Below, in pieces: positions 44,817 to 55,436 of a DNA stretch of 64,000 nt; within the stretch, counting starts at the first letter, position 1; the number at the start of each line of letters is the position of its first letter. Origin of the DNA: Shewanella salipaludis (GTDB lineage: Bacteria > Pseudomonadota > Gammaproteobacteria > Enterobacterales > Shewanellaceae). Below the pieces are notes generated by a model. The model was given only the letters and a program-made list of their open reading frames with translations. It did not search any database and was not told where the DNA came from. Both the position numbers and the translations under genes were made by a program. The stretch covers positions 496,001 to 560,000 of the forward strand of contig NZ_JAAXYH010000002.1 in assembly GCF_012911865.1 (NCBI RefSeq), read 5' to 3'.

Positions 44817-45782
44817 ATGATTTTAGTTAATAGGGCACTCAGGATTAAGCAAGGCTTCGGACTGAGTCTGGCGTTAATCCTGGCATCGGCTTTAATAGGC
44901 ACAATGCCGGTATTGGCGGCCGATGCCACCACGGCCGCAGTATTATACCCGAGAATCAAGGAGCCCTATAACCAGGTATTCGCCAATATAACTGAGGGAA
45001 TAGCAGAAAATTTCAAAGGTGAGATTAAAACATTCAAATTCGAGAATGATACCAACATAGCCGAAATCAGATTTTGGATAGCCGAAAATAATATTTCATC
45101 CTTGATTGCCTTGGGAAGCAATGGACTCAAATTTGCCCGACAACTGAAAGATGAACTCCCTTTGGTGGTGGGGGCAGTCAACATTGCCACAGAGCCTACG
45201 GAATTTTCCGGGATATCCATGACCCCAGCCCCCATGCTCCTATTGAGCCAGATGGCACGGATAGTCCCAAATGTATCAAAAGTTCATGTTATTTATCAGA
45301 AAAAAAAACAGGCATGGCTGATTGGTGCCGCGCTGGATGCCGCCAGGCAAACGGGACTCAGCCTGATACCCCATCCCGTTGACGATTTACTCGAGTCGGC
45401 CCATAACTACCGTAAACTCTTGACCGAATTGAACAGTGACTCGGAAGCCCTGTGGCTGATATCGGACAATAGCATAATGGATCAGGCGGTAATGCGTGAC
45501 ATCCTAGAGGTGGCCTGGCAAAGAAAACTCTATATTTTCTCCAATAGACTCCCGGATGTGAAACGCGGAGCCCTATTTTCCATGTATCCGGATAACAAGG
45601 CCTTGGGCAGCAGCCTGGCACGCATGTTGATGGAAAAATTACAACACCCGGAGCATGAAGAAAAAATTATCTTGCTGGCGGATTTGTTGACGGCAATAAA
45701 TCTGCGCACGGCCAAACATCTTGGCCTATATTTTAATAAATCTGAGCAGCAAGATTTCGAGCTGATTTACCCTATGCAATAG
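44817..45782 (+). CDS. Periplasmic substrate-binding protein (ABC_sub_bind family)
   Basis: A 321-residue exported protein: signal peptide to about residue 35 (ALIGTMPVLAADA), then a two-lobe binding protein of the PF04392 type (VLYPRIKEPYNQVFANITEG, LIALGSNGLKFARQLKDELP, VGAVNIATEPTEFSGISMTP, PNVSKVHVIYQKKKQAW). No ABC permease or ATPase is nearby. It is followed 34 bases later by a large sensor kinase, which suggests it is the ligand-presenting component of that sensor rather than a transporter part. Confidence 0.8.
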   Translation: MILVNRALRIKQGFGLSLALILASALIGTMPVLAADATTAAVLYPRIKEPYNQVFANITEGIAENFKGEIKTFKFENDTNIAEIRFWIAENNISSLIALGSNGLKFARQLKDELPLVVGAVNIATEPTEFSGISMTPAPMLLLSQMARIVPNVSKVHVIYQKKKQAWLIGAALDAARQTGLSLIPHPVDDLLESAHNYRKLLTELNSDSEALWLISDNSIMDQAVMRDILEVAWQRKLYIFSNRLPDVKRGALFSMYPDNKALGSSLARMLMEKLQHPEHEEKIILLADLLTAINLRTAKHLGLYFNKSEQQDFELIYPMQ

Positions 45783-45816
45783 CATTTTGGAAGCTGCTGG
45801 GTTAATAAAAGGATAT

Positions 45817-48800
45817 ATGATGGCGATCATGGAAAGAGCTTTAACTTTTTTTCTGACCAAGCTCAGTTTCAGGCAACAGCTGATTTCAACCTTTACCTTG
45901 GGTATCATCTTACTTGCTGCCATCTCTTCTTTCGTCATTTCGAAAACATCGCAAAACACAATCGAAGCTCAATATGTGCAGCAGGGACATAAGCTCACTC
46001 TGAATTTTGCCCACCAAAGCACCCTGGCCCTCCTCTACCACAGCGTCGAATCGGCGGAAGATGCCGCCAAGATCACCCTGAGTTTTCCCGACATTGTCGG
46101 CATTGCGCTCTATGACAAAAGCCATCAACCCCTGTTGCTGACCGGCCGTCCGCCACTCCCGGGCAAGGGACGTTTTCCGACGGTAGAAAATACCATAGTC
46201 ATGAGGGAAACGGCGCAGGAATGGGACTTCTCTACCCCTGTCTATTCGAGTTCCGACATGAGCGCCGACACATCGCCCTTCACAGTGGAAGAACCCAGCA
46301 GGGAGATCATAGGCTATGCCCATGTGATTAAAAGCAAAAAAAACCTGCTCGCCATGAGCCAGGACATATTGCAAACCAATATGCTCACCGCCGGTCTGCT
46401 GGCCGGCCTGCTCTTGCTATTCCTGCTGCTAATCACCAACAGGGTCATTCGTCCCATCAAGATCCTCGCCAAGCGCATGCGAGAAGCCGAGACGGGTGAC
46501 TATGGGGTGCGGGCACAGTTGCAGGGCCCGAGCGACATATTGCACATGGAACAGGCATTCAACACCATGATGAATGAGCTGGAAGCCAGGCAACAGGAAT
46601 TGGAGCGCGCCAGGGACAGTGCCCTGAGTTCGGCGCTGCTCAAGGGGCAGTTTGTTGCCAGTATCAGCCATGAGCTGCGTACTCCTATGAACAGCATTCT
46701 GGGCATGATGGAGCTGATAGATGAACAAGGCCTGACGGAAAAGGCCAGGCATTATCTGAAAATTGCCAACACCTCAGGCGTGCAGCTGCTCAGGCTCATA
46801 GATGACATCCTGGACTTCAGCAAGCTGGAATCGGCCAAGGTACACCTCAGCTTCGAGGCGTTCGACTTAGCCGAACTGATCGCCGATGTGGTTGAACTGC
46901 TCAATGTCCAGGCCAGCGCGAAACACCTGTTGCTCGGCGCCTTCCTGGATCCCCAACTGCCCACTAGGCTCAGCGGCGACGCCGGCCGCCTGAGACAGGT
47001 GCTGATCAATCTGCTGGGAAATGCCCTCAAATTCACCCAGTCCGGCGGCATTTCGGTCACCGCCAGCCTGCTCGAGCGCCTTGACAAGGAAGTCAGGCTC
47101 AAACTTGAAGTAGCAGATACGGGGATAGGAATAGAAGAATCGGCTCAACGCATTATCTTTCAAGCATTTACCCAGGCAGACGGCTCGACAACCCGTCTCT
47201 ATGGCGGCACGGGATTGGGGTTGGCAATCTCCCGTCAGCTGGTGAGCCTGATGGGCGGCGAACTTGGAGTGCAAAGCACTGTGGGTGCCGGCAGTCATTT
47301 CTGGTTCACCCTGAGCCTAAACACAGAGGCTCAGGCAGACGACACAATGCCAATACCGCCGGCACCATTGCCTCCTTTGCTGCTGCTACAGGGCAACGCC
47401 TGCCTGAATCTGTTGCCTGAGCGCTTGGCTCAGTCGGGTTATGACGTAGATACCGCCTACAGTGCCGAGCAAGCCCTGCAAATGATGCGTGACAGTGTGG
47501 CCAAGCCCCCTCCCTACCCTCAGGTACTGATCTGCGAGTCGGCCGAGATGCCCGTTGGTGCGCATTTTTATCACTCGCTCGAAGCAGAATTCCCGGCCAT
47601 CTTGCCGCAAACCTTGGTGCTCAGCCACGACTGGCACCAACCCAGACCGTCCAGGGCATCACGCCTGTATTTCTTGCCCCTCTCCCTCGGTTATCCGCAA
47701 CTGCGGGCCCTGCTCAACTCGAGCCTGGCCTCCGAGTCCATCCAGCCGGAGGCCAAGGCCCAGGCCCGCCCCTTGAAAACCAGTCACGAGGCGCGCCCTG
47801 GCGACGAGGGGCTTCAGCAGGCACAGATCCTGGTGGTAGAAGACAACAGAGCCAACCAGTATGTCGCCAGTGCCATGTTGGAAAAACTCGGCTACAGGGC
47901 CATTATCGCCGCCAATGGCAGAGAGGCGCTGCAACTCTTGAGTGAGCAGGAGGTGTCGCTGATTTTCATGGATTGCCATATGCCCGTCATGGACGGCTAT
48001 GAGGCGACCCAGAACATCAGAAAACGGGAAGGCGCGGACAGACACACCCCCATAATCGCCATGACGGCGGATGTGAAGAGCAGCGACAGAGACAAGTGTT
48101 TCGACGTCGGCATGGACGATTATCTGGCCAAGCCGCTCACCCTGGCGGCATTGACTGTCAAGTTGCAGCTGTGGCTGGGGTCGCCGGCGACAACGGATAA
48201 CAGGCACAGGGAAGCGGAAGTCAGCATGACCCACACCCCGGGGGCAATAGACAAGGCGGTGCTGTCTCAACTCAGGGAAGAAACCGGCAAGACCTTCCCC
48301 TCCCTGGTGATGGCCTACCTGGAAGATACCCCGGGCACTTTGAGCCAACTGGCACAAGCCATAGCACAGCAGGACAAGCAGAAGATCAAGGACTATAGCC
48401 ACCTGCTCAAGGGCAGCTCGGCAACCTTAGGTGCCAGCGGCCTGGCCCATGATGCCAAGCGACTGGAGGCCACCGCCACGGCAAAAGCGGCGACCGAGGC
48501 GTTGCAGCAAGAATTGCTGCAGCGTCTCAACCTGGCGTTTAACAGGGTCGCGCAGCTGCTGAGTGCCGAAATCGACACGCCCTTGCAGCCAGCATCCCAG
48601 GGGGGAACGGCCAATCAGGAGTTGCTGTCACTGTCATCCCAGCCCTATGTGCTCATAGTCGATGACGATCGCAGCACCAGACTCAGCCTCAAAGGCTGCC
48701 TGGAACAGGATAGCTATTACATAGCCGAAGCCCAGAATGGCGCCATAGCTCTCAGTGTATGCGAGCAGAGGATGCCGGACCTGATCCTGATGGATGCCAT

Positions 48801-50334
48801 GATGAAGGAGATGAATGGCTTCGACGCCATGCGGAAAATACTGCAGCTGCCCATGGAGTTTAAACCGCCGATCCTCATGCTGACCGCCTCGGACAAGGAT
48901 GAGGTCATAGAGCAGGCATTCGAGTATGGAGCAACGGATTTCATTGCCAAGCCGGTCAACCTACATGTGCTGAGGAAGCGGGTCGCCCAGCTCATCCGCA
49001 CCACCCTGGCGGAGCGCCACATACATCAATTGGCCTACCATGACCAACTGACAGGTTTGGCCAACCGCACCCAGTTCCTGGAAAGAATCGAAGAGGCCAT
49101 CACCCAGGCCGAATCGGCCAAGGAGCAACTGGCACTGATGTTCATAGATCTGGATAAGTTCAAATTCATCAACGACACCCAGGGCCATGATGTCGGCGAC
49201 ATGCTGCTCAAAGCCGTTGCCAAACGTATCAATCATTGTGTCAGGAGCGGCGATCTGGTTTCCAGGCTGGGGGGCGATGAATTTACCGTGCTGCTGGAGG
49301 ACATACAGTCGACGGCGGTCGCCAGCAAGATAGGGCAAAAAATTTGTGCCCTGTTGGCCGAACCTTTCACCTTCATGGGCAAGATAGTCAGGGCCCCAGT
49401 GAGTGTCGGGATCTCGGTTTATCCCGCCGACGGCGAGGATTACCACGCCCTGATGAAACACGCAGATACCGCCATGTACAGTGCCAAGGCCGGCGGCGGC
49501 AATAAGATCCAATTCTATGAGTACGGTATGGAAGCCGAACTCATACGCAGGATAGAGCTTGAGCGCGACTTGCGCCATGCCCTGGAACACAACGAGCTGG
49601 TGCTGCATTTCCAACCCCAGATAGAACTGCGTACCGGCAAACTGCTGGGCGCGGAAGCCTTGGTCAGGTGGGAACACCCGGAACGGGGATTCATGCCACC
49701 GGACGAATTTATCTCGCTGGCGGAAGAGTCAGGGCTCATACTGCCCCTGGGCGAGTGGGTGCTGAACCAGAGTTGCCGCCAATTCAAACTCTGGCTGGAG
49801 GCAGGCTTAGATCTGCACTTCATCGCGGTCAACATCTCGGGGCAGCAGATGAAGCATAGCTACCTGCTGCAGAAAGTAAAAAGCTGCCTGAATACACATA
49901 AGCTGGATGCCAAATACCTGCAACTGGAGATCACAGAAAGCGTGATGGCGGAGGAATCCGAGACCTGTCTCTCATTGCTCAACGGCCTGAAAGAACTCGG
50001 GGTTTCCCTGGCCATAGATGACTTCGGCACGGGCTACTCTTCCCTCAGCTATTTGATCAAGTTCCCGGTGGACACCCTGAAAATAGACAGATCTTTCATT
50101 CACAACATACCCAATGACAAGGACAGTGAAACCGTCGCCTCCGGGATTATCGCCCTGGCGCACAAGCTGAGTATGCAGGTCATAGCCGAAGGGGTCGAGA
50201 CCCAGGAACAGAGAGACTTCCTGCTGAGGGAGCAGTGTGACTCTATCCAGGGGTACTTAATCAGTCGCCCCCTGGCCAGGGACGAATTTGAAACCTGGTT
50301 GCACGCCTACAAACCCCACAAGTTGCCTAAGTGA
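45817..50334 (+). CDS. Hybrid sensor kinase with two receiver, HPt, GGDEF and EAL domains
   Basis: A 1,505-residue inner-membrane sensor. Order: TM1 (about 20-45), periplasmic sensor (about 46-195), TM2 (about 200-222), HAMP, histidine kinase (SHELRTPMN, His about 285), ATPase domain (NALKFT, DTGIGIEE, GGTGLGLAIS), receiver 1 (VVEDNRANQ, FMDCHMPVMDG), HPt (YSHLLKGSSATLGA), receiver 2 (IVDDDRST, LMDAMMKEMNG), GGDEF (RLGGDEF) and EAL (GAEALVRWEHP, DDFGTGYSSLSYL). Both cyclic-di-GMP motifs look intact, so it may both make and degrade the messenger. It combines a phosphorelay with its output in one chain. AAAAGGA precedes ATG 45817. It is coupled by position to the binding protein. Confidence 0.9.
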   Translation: MMAIMERALTFFLTKLSFRQQLISTFTLGIILLAAISSFVISKTSQNTIEAQYVQQGHKLTLNFAHQSTLALLYHSVESAEDAAKITLSFPDIVGIALYDKSHQPLLLTGRPPLPGKGRFPTVENTIVMRETAQEWDFSTPVYSSSDMSADTSPFTVEEPSREIIGYAHVIKSKKNLLAMSQDILQTNMLTAGLLAGLLLLFLLLITNRVIRPIKILAKRMREAETGDYGVRAQLQGPSDILHMEQAFNTMMNELEARQQELERARDSALSSALLKGQFVASISHELRTPMNSILGMMELIDEQGLTEKARHYLKIANTSGVQLLRLIDDILDFSKLESAKVHLSFEAFDLAELIADVVELLNVQASAKHLLLGAFLDPQLPTRLSGDAGRLRQVLINLLGNALKFTQSGGISVTASLLERLDKEVRLKLEVADTGIGIEESAQRIIFQAFTQADGSTTRLYGGTGLGLAISRQLVSLMGGELGVQSTVGAGSHFWFTLSLNTEAQADDTMPIPPAPLPPLLLLQGNACLNLLPERLAQSGYDVDTAYSAEQALQMMRDSVAKPPPYPQVLICESAEMPVGAHFYHSLEAEFPAILPQTLVLSHDWHQPRPSRASRLYFLPLSLGYPQLRALLNSSLASESIQPEAKAQARPLKTSHEARPGDEGLQQAQILVVEDNRANQYVASAMLEKLGYRAIIAANGREALQLLSEQEVSLIFMDCHMPVMDGYEATQNIRKREGADRHTPIIAMTADVKSSDRDKCFDVGMDDYLAKPLTLAALTVKLQLWLGSPATTDNRHREAEVSMTHTPGAIDKAVLSQLREETGKTFPSLVMAYLEDTPGTLSQLAQAIAQQDKQKIKDYSHLLKGSSATLGASGLAHDAKRLEATATAKAATEALQQELLQRLNLAFNRVAQLLSAEIDTPLQPASQGGTANQELLSLSSQPYVLIVDDDRSTRLSLKGCLEQDSYYIAEAQNGAIALSVCEQRMPDLILMDAMMKEMNGFDAMRKILQLPMEFKPPILMLTASDKDEVIEQAFEYGATDFIAKPVNLHVLRKRVAQLIRTTLAERHIHQLAYHDQLTGLANRTQFLERIEEAITQAESAKEQLALMFIDLDKFKFINDTQGHDVGDMLLKAVAKRINHCVRSGDLVSRLGGDEFTVLLEDIQSTAVASKIGQKICALLAEPFTFMGKIVRAPVSVGISVYPADGEDYHALMKHADTAMYSAKAGGGNKIQFYEYGMEAELIRRIELERDLRHALEHNELVLHFQPQIELRTGKLLGAEALVRWEHPERGFMPPDEFISLAEESGLILPLGEWVLNQSCRQFKLWLEAGLDLHFIAVNISGQQMKHSYLLQKVKSCLNTHKLDAKYLQLEITESVMAEESETCLSLLNGLKELGVSLAIDDFGTGYSSLSYLIKFPVDTLKIDRSFIHNIPNDKDSETVASGIIALAHKLSMQVIAEGVETQEQRDFLLREQCDSIQGYLISRPLARDEFETWLHAYKPHKLPK

Positions 50335-50442
50335 CTCCGTCCTGACCTCATAGGGATTGCCGCCCGAGGCTGAAAGCCTTTTGGCATCTGCAAGCGTCAA
50401 GGCTATAATCCCCGGCAAGTCACACCAAGCTTAACGCAGCCA

Positions 50443-50718
50443 ATGACCATAGCCGAACCAGAGACAGACAAGACAGCAGCTCCAGATGCCAGCAACAGCA
50501 GGCGTTTCGCCGAGATAGGCAAGCTGACGGCCAACTCCTTTAACGCGCAAAAACAGCTGATCAAGCGAGTATTGAAGGGGCAGAGCGTCAGCTGCGCCGG
50601 CTGTCGCCAGCCCTTGAACGTGCTGCTGCCGGAACAGCTGAAGCCGGGGCAAAAGCCGGGGATTTTCTGCAAGAAAGGCTGCACCGACATAGAATTGGAC
50701 ATGGAAGCCTACGGCTGA
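50443..50718 (+). CDS. Small conserved hypothetical protein with two cysteine pairs
   Basis: A 91-residue soluble protein with CAGC near residue 51 and CKKGC near residue 76, a likely zinc-binding knuckle. A helical N-terminal part precedes it (RRFAEIGKLTANSFNAQKQL). No known function. It converges with the FAH-family gene. Confidence 0.65.
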   Translation: MTIAEPETDKTAAPDASNSRRFAEIGKLTANSFNAQKQLIKRVLKGQSVSCAGCRQPLNVLLPEQLKPGQKPGIFCKKGCTDIELDMEAYG

Positions 50719-50737
50719 CAGCTGGATGCCATTTGTC

Positions 50738-51388
50738 TCATATCGCCTGCCATTGCCACTCGAGTAAGACCTGCTCGGCATCACAGAGTGTGACCCTGAA
50801 GCGACTCCCAGCCTGTACGACCCCGACCCCCTTGGGGGTGCCCGTCATCACTATATCGCCATCGTTCAGGCTCATGAAGCTTTGGATCTCGGCCAAGATC
50901 TCATCCGGCTTATGTATCATGAGTTCGAGGTTGCCCAACTGCAGCAACTGCTCATCCAGATGCAAACTGAAATTCAGCTCCCCATGGGGCTCCAGGCTGA
51001 CGAAGGGACTGAAGAGCGCCGAGCCATCGAAGGCCTTGGCCCGCTCCCAGGGTAAGCCCTTGGCCTTGAGCCGCCCCTGCAGCTCGCGTTTGGTGAGATC
51101 CAGGCCCACGGCAGCGGCGATAAAGCGCCCCTGCCAATACAGCAGGCATAGCTCTGTCTCATAGTGCAGCGCTTCGCCACTGAAGGCCGAAAGCTGCTGC
51201 GTTATCGCCGAGTTAGGCTTGATGAAGATCACCATCTGCTCCGGCACTTCGTTGCCCAGCTCATGGATATGGTCGACATAATTGCGGCCAATACAGACAA
51301 TTTTCGATGGCACCAGTCGCCGCTCGCCCAGGGTGACGCTCTTGAGGCCCTCGTCTATGCCGGCCAATGGGTTAGTTTGTTGCATCAT
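50738..51388 (-). CDS. Fumarylacetoacetate hydrolase family protein
   Basis: About 216 residues. It has FAH-fold features: SKIVCIGRNYVDHIHELGN, PEQMVIFIKPNSAI, the metal-binding HYETELCLLYW with glutamates, and NDGDIVMTGTPKGVG. Members hydrolyse or decarboxylate 2-oxo acids such as acylpyruvates. The specific substrate is unknown. AAGGAG lies ahead of two consecutive ATG codons (51388 and 51385); the second has the better spacing. Confidence 0.87.
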   Translation of the reverse strand: MMQQTNPLAGIDEGLKSVTLGERRLVPSKIVCIGRNYVDHIHELGNEVPEQMVIFIKPNSAITQQLSAFSGEALHYETELCLLYWQGRFIAAAVGLDLTKRELQGRLKAKGLPWERAKAFDGSALFSPFVSLEPHGELNFSLHLDEQLLQLGNLELMIHKPDEILAEIQSFMSLNDGDIVMTGTPKGVGVVQAGSRFRVTLCDAEQVLLEWQWQAI

Positions 51389-51688
51389 GCTCTCCTTAAT
51401 AAGCCCTGCTCCCGGGGCGCTCGAAGCGGCTGTCACGCCCGCGCCAAGCGCACACATTAGCTTGGTCGGCCTAAAAAAATATTGAAACGCCCTGGCAGCT
51501 TCAACGCGCTATTTTAGTTCGCATTGATATGGATTTTCAAACGCAAACCCGCGTCACAGGGCTAAACTTAATAGCAAGATCCCAAATGAAAACAATCACC
51601 TGATTGCCAAAGCACGCCAAATAGCCTTAACATTGGAGCAACAAGTTGCTCCCAGACACCCAGAATAACGACGATAAAGAGACGTATC
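51389..51688. other. Divergent intergenic region
   Basis: About 300 bases between the FAH-family gene and the chemoreceptor. I see no gene or repeat; it should hold both promoters. Confidence 0.5.
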
Positions 51689-53722
51689 ATGAGCATGCTG
51701 CAGTTAACCATCAAACAGAAAGTCACCCTGGGCTTCGGCACCATAGGCGCCTTGTTAATTGCCGGCAGCAGTTTCTTTTATCAGTCCTTGACCCGGATCC
51801 ATACCGCCAACGCCAATATCGAAACCTTGGCCGTCCCGGTGCAGAAGCAGAGCAACGCCCTGCAGCTGAAACTGCTGCAAATGTCCAAACTCGAAACCTT
51901 GGCCTTCGCCCAGACAGGCACGGCCATTATCACCCAAAGCCAGGGCCAATTCGACACCCTGAACCGGGTCTACAACCAGGCGACCCGCGAGTTGGCGCAG
52001 CGGGTGTCGGACCAACCCGAGATGCAGGCCAGGTTGACCCGGGCGGCAAACCATTACCAAGCCTATTTCCGCCTGAGCCAGGCCATGTACCAGGCCAAAC
52101 TGGCCAGGGAACAGGCCTTAGGCCAATACCAACGAGAGCTGGAGCAATTCGAGGAGGCCAGAACCCGGGCCAGCAACGCCATGATAGATCTGGAAACCAT
52201 TGCGGCGCCCAACGAGCCACAATTACTGGAAGAAGTCATAGGCACAGGCACACGTATCGATGACATGCTCTATACCCTGGGCAACAGCATCAAAGATCTG
52301 GCGCGCAGCGCCAGCCTGGAGGAACTCGCCACCCACCAACAGGACGTGGGTTTCCTGCTGAGCAATATCACCACCAATTTCAACTACCTCAAACAGCAAG
52401 CCGCACCGCTGGACAGCCAGGCATTGCTGGACAACTTCGCCGCCGGATTCAGCCTGGTCATGGCACAGCTGGCCGAGCCGGGCAAGCTGTATCTGGCGCG
52501 GCAGCAGATGCTGAACCAGCAGCTGCTGGCGCAGAAAAACTACCGGGATGCGGACGCGGCATTCGCCGCCAATTATGCCGAGTTGGACGCCTTGGTGGCC
52601 CTGGCAGACCAACGTTTCTCCCGTCTGCAAGGGGTTGCCAATGAAGAAATAGGGGCGGCACAGACATTGGCGATAGTGCTGGCACTGGTGTTCATCTTCA
52701 TGGCAGGCTTTATTTCCTTCTTCACCTCCAAGGCCATGCTGGGGCCACTGGCCGCCGTCAACAAGGCCCTGGCCCGCATCGCCAGCGGCGATTTATCCCG
52801 GCGCCTGCCGCAACGCAGTAAAGATGAGTTCGGCCTGTTGATCGACAGCATCAACACCCTGAGTGATGACCTGACGCAATTGCTCACCGCCATCAGGCGC
52901 GATGCCCTGTCACTGGATGATTCGGCCGAGCGTTCCGGGCAACAGGGGCAAAGGATCGCCACCTCGGCGAATGCTCAAATCGGCCGGGTCGACAAGGCCA
53001 AACACTTGGCCGAGCGCATTTTTGTCAGCTCAGGCACTGTCAATGAACAGGCGAGCCAGTCGGCGCTGCAGATCCAAAAGGCCTCGGAGCGCGGCCAGGA
53101 AGTCAGGCACATAGCGGCAAGCAACCGCAGCCGGATAGAACAACTGTCCCAGGGGCTCGGCGCCTCGGTGGAAATCATGTCCAGGTTGAGCCGCCACAGC
53201 GACAACATAGGCAGTATCCTGGTGACCATCAGCGGTATTGCCGAACAAACCAATCTCCTGGCCCTGAACGCCGCCATCGAAGCCGCCAGGGCCGGGGAGC
53301 ATGGCAGGGGCTTCGCCGTGGTGGCCGACGAGGTTCGCTCCCTCGCCTCCCGCACTCAGGCGTCCACCGCCGAAATCCACACAATGATCGCCGCCCTGCA
53401 ACAAGAAACGGCGGCGGCCGTCAAGGCAATCTCCCAGGGACAGGATCAAGCCGATGAATGTGTGTCCCAGAGTCAGACGCTGCATGGCGCCATAGCGCAA
53501 ATCGAGGCCGCACTGGCCAGCATAGAAGACATGAGCCTGTGCATCACCCAGGCGGCGGCCGAACAACTCGAGCAGAGCCGGCACATAGAGTCGAGCATGA
53601 CGGAGGCCGCAGTGGCCGCCAACACCAATGCCGCCGAAGCCGGTGACATGGCCAGACGCAGCGACGAGGTGACCCAACTGGCGCATTCCCTCAGCGACTC
53701 GGTACAGCGTTTCACCCTCTGA
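51689..53722 (+). CDS. Methyl-accepting chemotaxis protein
   Basis: A 677-residue chemoreceptor. TM1 is at about residues 12-33, a long helical periplasmic domain spans about 34-320, TM2 is at about 322-344, then HAMP and the cytoplasmic signalling domain with the conserved hairpin tip (about 515-560; [20 protein letters not shown] and [15 protein letters not shown]). It would pass a periplasmic signal to CheA/CheW. The ligand is unknown. The next gene converges with it. Confidence 0.93.
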   Translation: MSMLQLTIKQKVTLGFGTIGALLIAGSSFFYQSLTRIHTANANIETLAVPVQKQSNALQLKLLQMSKLETLAFAQTGTAIITQSQGQFDTLNRVYNQATRELAQRVSDQPEMQARLTRAANHYQAYFRLSQAMYQAKLAREQALGQYQRELEQFEEARTRASNAMIDLETIAAPNEPQLLEEVIGTGTRIDDMLYTLGNSIKDLARSASLEELATHQQDVGFLLSNITTNFNYLKQQAAPLDSQALLDNFAAGFSLVMAQLAEPGKLYLARQQMLNQQLLAQKNYRDADAAFAANYAELDALVALADQRFSRLQGVANEEIGAAQTLAIVLALVFIFMAGFISFFTSKAMLGPLAAVNKALARIASGDLSRRLPQRSKDEFGLLIDSINTLSDDLTQLLTAIRRDALSLDDSAERSGQQGQRIATSANAQIGRVDKAKHLAERIFVSSGTVNEQASQSALQIQKASERGQEVRHIAASNRSRIEQLSQGLGASVEIMSRLSRHSDNIGSILVTISGIAEQTNLLALNAAIEAARAGEHGRGFAVVADEVRSLASRTQASTAEIHTMIAALQQETAAAVKAISQGQDQADECVSQSQTLHGAIAQIEAALASIEDMSLCITQAAAEQLEQSRHIESSMTEAAVAANTNAAEAGDMARRSDEVTQLAHSLSDSVQRFTL

Positions 53723-53729
53723 GCCTGAG

Positions 53730-54743
53730 CTAAGAGTGCTCCATCAGAAATTCATCCAGCTGTTCGTTGGCTATCTCGATTTCGTCGCCCTCGAACTGGG
53801 CGATATGAAACATGCCCTCACCCTCATTGGTCACAGGGATATTGCTTATGCCTATGATGATGCCGTCGGTCGGCGCCCTTATCGCCACGGCATCCCCGCC
53901 ATGGGGGCTGACTATGTTGGCTATGATGTAGCCCTTGCTGACTCTCTGGCCTAACTTGAGCTTCATATTCACCAGGCCATCGGCTTCGCTGCGCACCCAA
54001 TAACTGCGCAAGGCCCGGACGCAATTATTCTTGTTGCGTACCCGTCCCTTCAACATGCCCAGGCTGCGCATCACATTGGTCACCCCCTTGAGGCCGGACT
54101 TTATCGACAAGTCACTGAAACGCAGCGCTTCACCCGCCTCGTAGAGTATGCAGGGGATGCCCAGCGCATTGGCATAGCCCCGCATGGACTCGGGGCGGGC
54201 CTTGGAATGCATGATCACCGGCGAGCCGAAGGCATGGGCCATGGTTAGCATGGTGTCGTCCGAGGTATCGCAGCGGATCTGCGGCAGGTTATCCCTGTGG
54301 ATAGCCCCTGTATGCAGATCTATGATGTGGGTCGCATGGGCTATCAGCTGGCTGGCAAACAAGTGTGCCAGCCGACTGGCGAGCGCCCCCTTGACCGAAC
54401 CGGGAAAACACCGGTTGAGATCCCGGCGGTCGGGCAGATAACGTGACTGTTGTATGAAGCCAAACACATTGACTATCGGGACCACCAGCAGGGTGCCGCT
54501 CAGTGTCTTGGCATTGATCTTCCCCAATAACAGGCGGCATACCTCTATGCCATTGAGTTCGTCACCGTGAATGGCGGCGCACACCAGGAGCGTCGGCCCC
54601 GGCCTGGTGCCGTGAAAGACTTCGACATGCAGATCCAGCTGAGTATCTGTATACAGCTTGGCGGCGGCCAACTTGACACTCACCTGGCTGCCGGCCGCCA
54701 CCTGGTAACCGGAAAATTCGAAGGGTTCGCGCTTCTTAACCAT
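53730..54743 (-). CDS. Succinylglutamate desuccinylase/aspartoacylase family protein
   Basis: A 337-residue M14-like zinc hydrolase. The zinc motif is AAIHGDELNGIEV (His and Glu) with a later histidine in HIIDLHTGAIHRDNLPQIR. A C-terminal biotinyl/lipoyl-like beta domain follows (about 250-337; VRSEADGLVNMKLKLGQRVSKGYIIANI). It probably removes an acyl or amino-acyl group from a small molecule or peptide. Relatives are often next to rimK-type ligases, but none is here. Confidence 0.85.
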   Translation of the reverse strand: MVKKREPFEFSGYQVAAGSQVSVKLAAAKLYTDTQLDLHVEVFHGTRPGPTLLVCAAIHGDELNGIEVCRLLLGKINAKTLSGTLLVVPIVNVFGFIQQSRYLPDRRDLNRCFPGSVKGALASRLAHLFASQLIAHATHIIDLHTGAIHRDNLPQIRCDTSDDTMLTMAHAFGSPVIMHSKARPESMRGYANALGIPCILYEAGEALRFSDLSIKSGLKGVTNVMRSLGMLKGRVRNKNNCVRALRSYWVRSEADGLVNMKLKLGQRVSKGYIIANIVSPHGGDAVAIRAPTDGIIIGISNIPVTNEGEGMFHIAQFEGDEIEIANEQLDEFLMEHS

Positions 54744-54778
54744 GTTGGACTCCAGCCTGACGTAAGACGGTCGGCTTA

Positions 54779-54836
54779 TTCGATACTAAGCTCATGCGAT
54801 ACTAAGCTCATTAGAAACTAAGCTCATTAGAAACAA
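54779..54836. repeat. Short tandem repeat upstream of the M14-like gene
   Basis: The unit ACTAAGCTCAT with a short spacer (GCGAT or TAGAA) occurs three times in about 58 bases. It is too short for me to assign a role. Confidence 0.7.
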
Positions 54837-54909
54837 GAGAGCAGCTGTCATGGGCACGGGCGACAAGCAGCGGCAACGCCCATATTCCACAACCGGCCCG
54901 GCTGACCGG

Positions 54910-55404
54910 TCATTCGAAATGCCCTAACCACTGCTTCAATAACAGATTCAGCTGCCCTCTCTCCTCAGATCCCATGTCGGCCAGCAGGGATTCAAATAGG
55001 GCCATATGCACGGGCAGGGCGCGGTCGATCAGCACCTTGCCCGCGTCACTCAGGGACACATGCACGGCGCGGCGATCTTCCGTGCTGTGTTGGCGTTCGA
55101 TAAGCCCCTTCTGCGCCAGCCGGTCGAGACGGCTGGTCATGGCGCCCGAGCTTAACATCATGCTTTGATACAAGTGTGAAGGCGACAGGGTATAAGGTGC
55201 GCCATTGCGTCTCAGGGTCGCCAACACATCAAACTCCCCCTGGCCCAATCCCAGCCCACTGTGACAACGTAAAATCTCCGCCTCTATATGCTTGGCCAGC
55301 CGCGCGAAGCGGCCGAAAATCGCCATGGGTTGCAGGTCGTCACTCACCCCCTGCTGCTGCCATTGGGCGACCAAGATGTCGATATCGTCTGCCTTGTCCG
55401 TCAT
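54910..55404 (-). CDS. MarR-family transcriptional regulator
   Basis: A 164-residue winged-helix regulator. Dimerisation helices flank a DNA-binding core with GLGLGQGEFDVLATLRRNG, LYQSMMLSSGAMTSRLDRL (recognition helix) and the wing KGLIERQHSTEDRRAVHVSL, which carries the D-x-R-R motif. The likely operator is the AT-rich palindrome just upstream, so autoregulation is probable. The ligand and other targets are unknown. Confidence 0.9.
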   Translation of the reverse strand: MTDKADDIDILVAQWQQQGVSDDLQPMAIFGRFARLAKHIEAEILRCHSGLGLGQGEFDVLATLRRNGAPYTLSPSHLYQSMMLSSGAMTSRLDRLAQKGLIERQHSTEDRRAVHVSLSDAGKVLIDRALPVHMALFESLLADMGSEERGQLNLLLKQWLGHFE

Positions 55405-55415
55405 GATTCTTTCTC

Positions 55416-55436
55416 TATATAAAGATACTTTATATA
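55416..55436. promoter_or_regulatory. Palindromic operator candidate for the MarR regulator
   Basis: A perfect inverted repeat with nine-base arms TATATAAAG and CTTTATATA around ATA, 12 bases upstream of the marR-type start codon. The size and AT-rich arms fit a MarR-family site overlapping the gene's own promoter. Confidence 0.6.
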
